37,262 bases of DNA from contig JBNGIQ010008911.1 in NCBI GenBank assembly GCA_049999765.1, positions 128,880 through 166,141 on the forward strand, read 5' to 3'. The position numbers and the translations under genes were made by a program. The stretch is from Phaeoceros laevis. Its lineage: Eukaryota; Anthocerotophyta; Anthocerotopsida; Notothyladales. Shown here piece by piece: positions 31,501 to 37,262 of the stretch. The first letter of the stretch is position 1. Every line of letters starts with the position of its first letter. The notes beneath the pieces were generated by a model. It was not told the origin of the DNA and searched no databases. It saw only the letters and a program-made list of their open reading frames with translations.

Positions 31501-32479
31501 AAACAAAACAGTTGTCATGTATGCCACTCTCCAACAAATCAGCGTGCACCTGCTTGCCAGATTCCGCATCTCCCGCTTTTGCACAAGCCTGCAGGGCAGC
31601 GACAAAAACGTGACTATTGGGCTCCAAACTTGATCCACGCATCTTATGGTAAAGTTGAATGGCCTCACTAGGTTTCCCCTGTTCAGCATGTGCAGATATA
31701 ATGGAGGACCACACGAAGACTGATGGTGTGGCCACCCTTTTGAACACCTCCATGGCCTCCTGTAACCGGCCTTGACATGCATACATGCGCAAGAGGTGGT
31801 TTCCCAAAAATGCATTGGATCCGTACCCAAGCTTGACAGTGAGATCATCAAGCCGTTGCCCCAACACCAGATTTTTCTCAGCCCCACATCTCCGGATGAC
31901 TCGGTACAGGAGGGAAGTGGACACACGACATTGTGTGGCCGCTAAGTCACTCAAAGCGTCAACTGCTCGACTTAACTGCCCATTCGCACACAGTTCCTCC
32001 ACCGCCTGAGCAGTTGCGTACCCTTGGCACTCAGGTGCCCCTGGAGCGCCAGAATTATGGTGCGACAAGGGGTTGGATGCAGGCTGAGCAGACCGTCCAA
32101 TCCGCCTCTGCAACACAGTCAGCTGCGAATCCAGCCAGTCAGGCCTGTAGAAGCTGTTCAGCCACAGAGGCTCCTTGGACTCCTTGTGGCTGAAGTCGGG
32201 AGAGCGGGAGCTCTTGCAGTCCCACCACAATGTGGGGTCCAAGAAATACTGCCTCAACAACAACTCTGGCCGCTCTACTGCACTGCTATTGTCCGGTACG
32301 CCTAGCTTGGCTGCTGAGCAACTGCAGGGCAGGAATGTGCGGCTTGTGTGAATCCATTGCCTCGGAGGCAAATTCAAACGCTGCTCCAGCTCCAGGGTGT
32401 GGGCATGCCCCCCAGCTGTTGGCGTCCAAAACGGCTGACGTTGCATCCCGTCGGTGGTGCGCAACTGTAGGTGGAGCAT
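28556..32479 (-). CDS. PLS-class PPR protein with DYW-type domain ending GRH (DYW:KP-like)
   Basis: Intronless, 1307 residues. Pentatricopeptide repeats bind specific organellar RNA sites; the C-terminal DYW domain is a zinc-dependent cytidine-deaminase-like editing domain. After a presumptive organelle transit region there are many P, L and S repeats (MYAKCGQLEDARKVFDS, RDAVTWNAMINGYAEHG, VTYVCLLKACASAGALQQGR types), then E/E+ motifs and the DYW-type domain from about 1170. Catalytic features are present: GHAEKLALAFGLL (His about 1238, with the following Glu), CRDCHSS and CSC zinc motifs. Where a PG box is usual it reads NKKPAVASIEV, and the last residues are CSCKGRH instead of CxDYW. Both traits resemble the DYW:KP variants linked to U-to-C editing in hornworts, ferns and some lycophytes. 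Seven repeat blocks are nearly identical. The start is the first ATG (32479); the second is 12 codons in. Confidence 0.95.
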   Translation of the reverse strand: MLHLQLRTTDGMQRQPFWTPTAGGHAHTLELEQRLNLPPRQWIHTSRTFLPCSCSAAKLGVPDNSSAVERPELLLRQYFLDPTLWWDCKSSRSPDFSHKESKEPLWLNSFYRPDWLDSQLTVLQRRIGRSAQPASNPLSHHNSGAPGAPECQGYATAQAVEELCANGQLSRAVDALSDLAATQCRVSTSLLYRVIRRCGAEKNLVLGQRLDDLTVKLGYGSNAFLGNHLLRMYACQGRLQEAMEVFKRVATPSVFVWSSIISAHAEQGKPSEAIQLYHKMRGSSLEPNSHVFVAALQACAKAGDAESGKQVHADLLESGIHDNCFVCTCLVGMYAKCGQLEDARKVFDSLSTRDAVTWNAMIAGYAKCGQLENARKLFDNLATRDAVTWNTMINGYAEHELGSQALALYASMEQEGRILANRVTYVCLLKACASAGAVQQGRQLHSGIVKRELLEGDIVLGNCLVNMYAKCGQLEDARKVFDSMSTRDAVTWNAMINGYAEHGLGPHALTLYASIEQEGLMFADRVTYVCLLKACASAGALQQGRQLHSEIMARDLLEGDIVLGNCLLNMYAKCGQLEDARKVFDSLSTRDTVTWTAMINGYAEEGLGPQALALYARMEQEGLILADSVTYVCLLKACANGSALQQGRQLHSGIVKRGLLEGDVVLGNSLVNMYAKCGQLEDARKLFDSQPTRDAVTWSAMINGYAEHGLGPQALGLYARMEQEGLILADTVMYVCLLKACASAGALQQGRQLHSEIVQRGLLEGDVGLGNCLVDMYAKCGQLEDARKVFDSMSTRDAVTWNAMINGYAEHGLSPHALTLYASIQQEGLMLAGHVTYVCLLKACASAGALQQGRQLHSEIVRRELLEGDIVLGNCLINMYAKCGQLEDARKVFDGLSTRDAVSWNSMINGYAEHGLAPQALALYASMEQEGLILANSVTFACLLKACTSAGALQQGRQLHSGVIRREFLEGNVELGSCLVNMYAKCGQVEDARKVFDSLAAKDAVTWNAMINGYGRNNDGHKATACLEEMILAGIQPNDTTFTCLLVACSNAGLVSKGRQYFDAMVKQHGLNPTAEHYNCMVDLLGRAGHLDEAEKVLKAAGCENNAVGLMALLNACKSHGDIERGTQCFESLVELDPQHAAAYVLMANMYADANRWADVDRIERLRKLAGANKKPAVASIEVNKQVLTFVVGDERNDISCKVRSTNERLKEEGNHVPHTKQVLKPVSEEEKEDQLCGHAEKLALAFGLLNTPDGTPLLVTKNLRMCRDCHSSTEIMSRVEKRDIVVRDAYRVHRFEAGSCSCKGRH
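29502..31448 (-). repeat. 309-bp tandem coding repeat (PLS triplets)
   Basis: Anchor sequence CGTGCATCTTCCA (plus strand) or its variant recurs at 29502, 29811, 30120, 30429, 30738, 31047 and 31356, each exactly 309 bp apart; a further anchor follows 93 bp later at 31449, one 31-residue repeat away. Each unit encodes 103 residues, one P-L-S triplet of PPR motifs, and the units are strongly similar to each other. Confidence 0.92.
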
Positions 32480-32880
32480 TCGCAGGGTGCTTCAGCTGTA
32501 GCAGTCCAGCGGGCATGCCGCGAGGTGTTCCGCTTCCGCGACCCCTCGGCGGACTACGCCAACCTCTGGCCGCCGTCGCTGCCCGAGTTCCGGGCGAGGC
32601 AGGCGCAGTACTCGGGCGCAGTCGACCGCGCGGTGAGGTTCGTGGCGAGCCTGATGTCGGAGGGGCTGGGCCTGCCGGCGTCCTACATCGGCGACCGCTA
32701 CGGCGGCCTGCTCACCACCGCGCTGGTGGCGCACAGCCCGCCGCAGCAGGCAGGTCCCGGCGGTGGCGCTGCCCACCCACACCGACGGCAACCTCTTCAC
32801 CTTCAACGCGTCCGCGGGGACGAGGGCCTGCAGGACTGGCTGGACGGAGAGTGGGTCACCGCGCCGGCGCTGCTCGGGCG

Positions 32881-33414
32881 GTTTGCATGTAGCCCGGACA
32901 CGGAGTTGCAAACCCCACTCCGGGTCGCGTTGGGGGTTCATATGCGACCCGGCATGTGAACCCGGGAGTGGGGCGTGACCGACGTTTGCCCTTACAAAGG
33001 GCGTTTGCCCGTACAAAGGGCGTTTGCCCGTACAAAGGGCGTTTGCCCGTACAAAGGGCGTTTGCCCTTACAAAGGGCGTTTGCCCTTACAAAGGGCGTT
33101 TGCCCTTACAAAGGGCGTTTGCCCTTACAAAGGGCGCCAGTGACTTATTCCTAGTCCCCCATCCCGGATGGATCACTAGTGAGATGGGGGACATTTAAAA
33201 TGTGGATCACTAGTGGGATGGGGGACATTTAAAAAGTAGCCAGCCGGTTCCTCCGACCCGGATAAATCTGGAGGTACCTAAAAAAAGACCCGGAGTTTTT
33301 CTCCAGCCCGGAGTGCACAACTAACGGAGCCCTCGGTAGAGGACAAAACCCAGCCATGTCGTTTGCGTGACATGGCTGGGTTTGCTCCGAGTCCAGGCCA
33401 CATGCAAAACCCAG
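32881..33414. mobile_element. Inverted-repeat element with intron-like GT-AG ends
   Basis: 534 bp inserted in the oxygenase gene. The left end (GTTTGCATGTAGCCCGGAC, continuing into ACGGAGTTGCAAACCC) and the reverse complement of the right end (GTTTTGCATGTGGCCTGGAC, then TCGGAGCAAACCC) form imperfect terminal inverted repeats of about 35 bp. The interior holds an eight-copy 19-bp palindromic array, a 34-bp tandem duplication at about 33170-33236 (GGATCACTAGTG units) and a 14-bp-stem hairpin at about 33346-33384. No open frame for a transposase, so it would be non-autonomous. No clear target-site duplication was found. The first bases GT and last bases AG fit splice sites and the flanking exons join in frame. 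Confidence 0.65.
32984..33135. repeat. Eight tandem copies of a 19-bp palindromic unit
   Basis: Unit GTTTGCCCTTACAAAGGGC; copies 2-4 carry G for the second T of CTT. Each unit includes a hairpin-forming GCCCTT-ACA-AAGGGC (perfect in five copies, one mismatch in three). No spacers separate the copies. Confidence 0.95.
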
Positions 33415-33796
33415 CCTGGACGCTGCCATCATCAACCTCGGCGACGACTTCGAGACCATGAGCAACGGGCAGTACCACGCGGCATACCACCGCGTGCTCA
33501 CTTCGGTCGCACGCAGTCGGGTGTCGATGCTCACGTCGGCGAAGCTCGGGGCGGACGAGATGGTGGCGCCCGCGGCGGGGCTGGGGCCTGCGCGCTACCG
33601 CACCAGGCGGTGCGCTAGCCACTTGGAGCAGATGGTGAAGAATTACCAAGAGTCGCGCAAGCCTTCGCGTAGCAAGGCACTTCTCATGTTGGATCCTGAT
33701 TCTGACCTTGACTGGAGCAAAAACATCTATGAGGTGGACGGTGTGGACTACCTCGTGGGTGCGCCCGTCGCGGATTGGGGTGAAATTCTCAACTAA

Positions 33797-35360
33797 GAAC
33801 ATCAAGCATGCATGAAGCTCCGCTTGCACCATTCTTGTATTCCGCTTGCACCATTCTTGTATAATATGTAGTCGAGGTCAAGTAAACCTGACCTAGCCCT
33901 AGCCCTAGCCCCAGCCCTAGCCTTGCTTGCAAACAATGTCGAAATTCGGCCGGCTAGCACAGCATCATCTCATTTGTGAAAGAACATCGCAATTCGGCAA
34001 GCCTAGGCCCCCTGCCTCACTCGCCTCACGAACGGCCGAAATGGAAATGAATTCTAGATTCAGGTCAAACCATAACATTTGCAATATGCCTTTGGAGCGC
34101 CTGGTGGAGCATAAAGGAGACGTCTATTGTGTGTGGTAGAACAGGTGTGTCTGTTCCATTTGCAAGCTGGCCATGGATGACAGCAAGGGTCACAGGGCGT
34201 GCCACTTACATATTGAATACCTGGATACTTGTGTAGTTTTCGGAGGCAGCATCTATGCACGGCTGAGGGTCTCTCCACATGGAGATGTCTTGGTTTATTA
34301 CAACCTAAGAGATGGCTAATGGGACACCTTCAAGGAAGCACAGGTGTACCGTACCCTCGTTGCACCTAGACCCAACTGCCATCTTAGGGGGTCATATCCG
34401 TCCACGGCCATCGGTGGATGGATGGGACAATCTGTGGTGTACGAAAAAGCTTAAAGCCAAAAAGTAGCGGATTCCGCGTGGAATCCATGGGTGGCGTCCG
34501 TTATTTTTTATGTTTTTTAGTGAATCTCGGCGCTTTTTCGTGACATCCGTTATGGCCACCCCTTACGGTATGGTAAAATGCGATAAAAAGCAAGTAAAAA
34601 AGATTGAGGTGGCAGCTCACGTGCCTGAGGTGGCAGCTCGCGCGGCTGATTCTCCCAAATTTGTCAAATCTGGGTAACCTAGGGTTGCTCTTTGGTGGAG
34701 GTGACTTGTGTCCACCGGCTACGGACTCCTGTTTTAGGTCACAAGAGCCATCATTTGGCTATCTCTTGGGTGCCTTAGCGCATGTGCCTGGCTATCTCTT
34801 GGTGTCATCCTTAGCGCATGGCTACCTCTTAAGGGTCATTCTCGGAGCTTGGCTGTGCGGCTTCCGGTATTATTAGCTAGTGCGTGAAATTCGGCTGAGT
34901 GATCAATTACGATAAGAGTTGGATAAGATATTGTGTTAGAAGCTAGCACCGCCAAAATTTTAAATTCCAGAAATCCGTGGCCTCACAATTTGAAGGATAG
35001 CGTTGCCCGCTCCGTACTTGAGGAGGAGATGTGTCCGAGATAGCCACAATGCTGCTCCTTTTACAGTGCTCTTCTCTCGCGAGCCTCAATCAACAGCAAG
35101 CGCAACACTTCCATCAATGCTTGTGAGTTGGTCCCCCTCTCATTTTTTGACGACCTGCTTGACAATTGTTTGGTTCTCTGTGGACAAAGATTGTTTGTGT
35201 CCGCTTTCAAGTTGGTCACGCCAAGCAGGGTGCTAAGCGTGGGGCGCGTCATGGCTGTTGTGAGGAGGAGGCAGCCACAGTGCTGCTCACCTCACTGTGC
35301 TGCTCCACGGGGCGTGCGCCGCAAGCAAGAGAAAGCGTGCATTTGAAGGTCCTATAGCTA
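33797..35360. other. Non-coding region with simple duplications
   Basis: No gene supported. It contains an exact 22-bp tandem duplication (33819-33840 and 33841-33862, TCCGCTTGCACCATTCTTGTAT), an AGCCCT hexamer run (33894-33922), a repeated GAGGTGGCAGCTC (about 34605 and 34627) and a repeated GGCTATCTCTTGG (about 34757 and 34790). These look like slippage products and decayed repeats. Confidence 0.55.
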
Positions 35361-36570
35361 CACTACAAGAAAAAAGGATTTATTTACAACGCCTAATTAC
35401 AATGAATTTACAACGAAATGAGCGCTTTTACCAACTTACAATGGGGGCGGTCGGACGCCTTTCGCTATAATTAGGGTAGTAAACTTTTATAGTTGGAGCC
35501 TTATAAACATCCCGGTTGTAAGTGCGTAGTAATGTAGTGGTAGTAATCGTGTTGTAAACCGCTGACCGGGAACCTTGGATGTTGACCGCGTGGTAAGGTA
35601 AATAATGAGATAAATGTGAAAGGTAAAAGTTAATAAGGATGAATATCAAATATAAAAGTTAAAAAATATAGTTCAAAAAATAAAAATAATATGAGATAAA
35701 TGTGAAAATTAAAAATAAAAGTAAAATAGTAAATATGTTTATAAAGCTTTACCATGGCTTTTATGGCTTAGGGTTCATAATACAAAATCTAAAAATAGGT
35801 TTAAGGTTTGCAACAAACACAATTGCAACGATCGGCGTTATAAACGCTGGCGCATTAGGTTTAGGTTTTCGCATCAAAATTCAAAACTCCCGCCACCTCA
35901 TATTACAGCGCAAAAGTATTACATCGACTTCCGTCGTAACAGAAGTGCGGGTTCTTCAAGCATATAAATCGACAAAAACGAAAACCACGGAACACGGCCA
36001 CACTTGAAACATCACGGAAGTAATGCGTGAAATAGCGCACAAAGTAACGCGAAAATGAAGTAACGTGAAAAGTAAAATAACACGAAAAGTGAAGTAACAC
36101 GTAAAAAGTGAAGTAACGCGTAAAAAGTGAAGTAACGCGTTCGACATGGAGTAACGAACGAAAACAGATGTACCGCATACGTGTGTAAGCTTGTGTATGT
36201 GGGGAAAGTCAAACCCCGACGGGTCCTTGTGGCGATGTGCCGCTTCCCAAAACTTAAAATGCATGTGCGTGACCGTCGTTCACATGTCTCCCTACCTACG
36301 GAATAGGTCGCAGCTCATGCACAGCTGTAAAATCGTCGTACTCCGTTGTTCTTCGTTGTAGAATTTAACAACGGCTTTACAACGACCATTGTTAGCCATT
36401 GTAACATGGTTTATCACTCCGCCTTTACAATGTTCTACATTACAGCGCGTTGTAACATGGTTTGTAACAACGCCTTTACAACACACTACATTATAGCGCA
36501 TTGTAAATTTGCTGCAAACATTTTCCAATGCATTGTAAAAAACCTTGTTTTCTTGTTGTCTTTAACAGTG
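35361..36570. mobile_element. CACTA-like non-autonomous DNA transposon (tentative)
   Basis: The left end begins CACTACAAGAAAAAAGG, the terminal sequence typical of plant CACTA (En/Spm) elements. Near 36544-36558 the sequence CCTTGTTTTCTTGTTGT is an imperfect inverted match to it, with CAGTG at 36566-36570. Both subterminal regions are full of short TTTACAACG / TTGTAA motifs in both orientations (left about 35385-35450, right about 36355-36545), as expected for transposase-binding subterminal repeats. No transposase frame is visible. The right boundary and target-site duplication are not resolved. Confidence 0.55.
36018..36140. repeat. Degenerate about 19-bp tandem repeat inside the CACTA-like element
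   Basis: Units around GAAGTAACGCGTAAAAAGT are repeated about five to six times with changes; the last two (36110-36138) are nearly identical. Open frames on the opposite strand here derive from this repeat and were not called. Confidence 0.75.
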
Positions 36571-37064
36571 TGAGACTATGCAAGCCAACTAATCTAGCAG
36601 ACTAACTCAGTCTTTCATACTTTTGCTAGTTACCCACACAAGCGAATATACTAAAACGGGGTGGTATAGCATGACGCGTGGCTGACCCATTACTGCCCAG
36701 CTTAACGCCAAAGTGTCTTCTCTTCTCCAAGCAGCCTCGTCATCGTCATCATCATCCATAGGACGTTCCGCCTTCAAAAGGAGCTTCACCGGATCGAAGA
36801 TTGTTCAGTACTACCAAGTCGTGACGTAGCGTAGCTGCATTCAATGGCGCATCGCCGATCCTGCTGAGTGCATTAGAAAATTATTAAACAACTGGTCACG
36901 TAGCCTTCGCGCCGCCAACCTTCTTAAAGGCTTGCAGCAAGCAAGTTGGCGGGAGGGAGTTGCATTCTTGTTCTGTACACTTCGCGAGCGTTTTACTCTT
37001 GCTGCCAGCGCTGTCTGCTGATGTTGCCAACTCTTGCTTTTGCTCTTGTTACCAACTCAAGGAG
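36571..37064. other. Right-edge intergenic region
   Basis: About 490 bp between the CACTA-like element and a possible first exon at 37065. It probably includes the promoter and 5' UTR of that gene. A minus-strand frame with an Asp run (36607-36789) comes from a CATCATCATCATC tract and was not called. Confidence 0.4.
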
Positions 37065-37124
37065 ATGGCATCGAGCGAGAAAAAAATCAAGCACGCACGC
37101 CGTGTCAAGAAGGTCCAAAAAAAG
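37065..37124 (+). CDS. Possible first coding exon of a gene leaving the window
   Basis: ATG at 37065 followed by 20 codons (MASSEKKIKHARRVKKVQKK) and a good donor (AAG|GTAACT) at 37125. The start context GGAGATGGCA is plant-like. The peptide is strongly basic and could begin a nuclear or nucleolar protein, but it is too short to identify. The rest of the gene lies beyond the window. Confidence 0.35.
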
Positions 37125-37262
37125 GTAACTTCCAAATTCATACTTGCTATTCTAGGCAACTTCAACTGATTGTACTTTGCTTCGTTACTGATTGACGTTG
37201 GCTTGGCAACGCAATGCTACCGCATTGCTAGAGTTGCACGGCTGCTTTGGGGATGTTCTCAA

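Larger units (their letters stand above)
32510..33796 (+). pseudogene. 2-oxoglutarate/Fe(II) oxygenase gene fragment, frame-disturbed and split by an inverted-repeat element
   Basis: Resembles plant 2-oxoglutarate-dependent dioxygenases. The left part (32516-32880) encodes REVFRFRDPSADYANLWPP and SYIGDRYGGLL, then GDEGLQDWLDGEWVTAPALL; the right part (33415-33796) encodes AAIINLGDDFETMSNGQYHA, the distal iron ligand (YHRVL) and the RVS co-substrate motif, ending VADWGEILN. Three defects: (1) roughly the first 60-100 residues of the family are missing, because the fragment begins beside the PPR start; (2) the iron-binding HTDGNLFTFN lies in another frame, caused by an apparent GCAG duplication near 32750 and a compensating shift near 32815; (3) 534 bp interrupt it at 32881-33414. 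The interruption has GT...AG ends, and removing it joins the two halves in frame. The coding parts are much more GC-rich than the neighbours. A decayed duplicate is the simplest reading, but shifts could also be sequencing errors. Confidence 0.8.

Noticed and set aside
32984-33135. CRISPR-like array
   Set aside because: The 19-bp units are contiguous without spacers, in a plant nuclear context.
33894-33922. Interstitial telomere repeat
   Set aside because: The unit is the hexamer AGCCCT, not the plant CCCTAAA repeat, and the run is under 30 bp.
36607-36789. Minus-strand frame with an Asp run, possible acidic protein
   Set aside because: Driven by a short CATCATCATCATC tract; no splice support or similarity.

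Overview
The window looks like nuclear DNA of a land plant. It carries genes with short GT-AG introns (mostly 75-250 nt), plastid gene-expression factors (a sigma-70 factor, an RRM protein, a NUMOD3-motif protein), plant-type lipases and a giant DYW-class PPR editing protein. The PPR protein carries KP where a PG box usually lies and ends in GRH rather than DYW. That resembles the DYW:KP ('GRP') editing factors known from hornworts, lycophytes and ferns. Compact genes (about 12 in 37 kb) plus this PPR type suggest a seed-free plant with a small genome, a hornwort being the best fit; this is inference.

Layout: 495-1217 (+) small membrane protein; 1406-3561 (+) RRM protein resembling plastid RBD1; 4262-9267 (-) UDP-glucose:glycoprotein glucosyltransferase with one intron; 10170-13368 (-) 11-exon LCAT4-like phospholipase; about 15463-18655 (+) EF-hand protein in an AT-rich block with two assembly gaps; 19210-21389 (-) NUMOD3-motif protein; 22503-24970 (+) plastid sigma factor; 25299-25815 (-) zinc-binding DUSP-like protein; 25828-26148 (-) TFIIH subunit TFB5, whose stop lies 12 nt from the next start; 26587-27330 (+) secretory phospholipase A2; 28556-32479 (-) intronless 1307-residue PPR-DYW protein; about 32510-33796 (+) a truncated, frame-disturbed 2-oxoglutarate oxygenase gene split by a 534-bp inverted-repeat element; 35361-36570 a CACTA-like element; 37065 (+) possible first exon of a gene leaving the window.

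Exon structures were deduced by hand from splice sites, phase continuity and remembered family sequence. In every multi-exon model given as complete, the exon lengths sum to a multiple of three. Two runs of ten N at 14805 and 18010 are each flanked by identical sequence and look like unmerged contig overlaps; collapsing the second restores the EF-hand reading frame.

Functionally the genes are unrelated housekeeping and organelle-expression genes, not an operon-like system. The items most worth following are the DYW:KP-like PPR with its 309-bp amplified repeat, the inverted-repeat element with intron-like ends, the abutting TFB5/DUSP-like pair, and the phospholipase A2 with a hydrophobic C-terminal tail.
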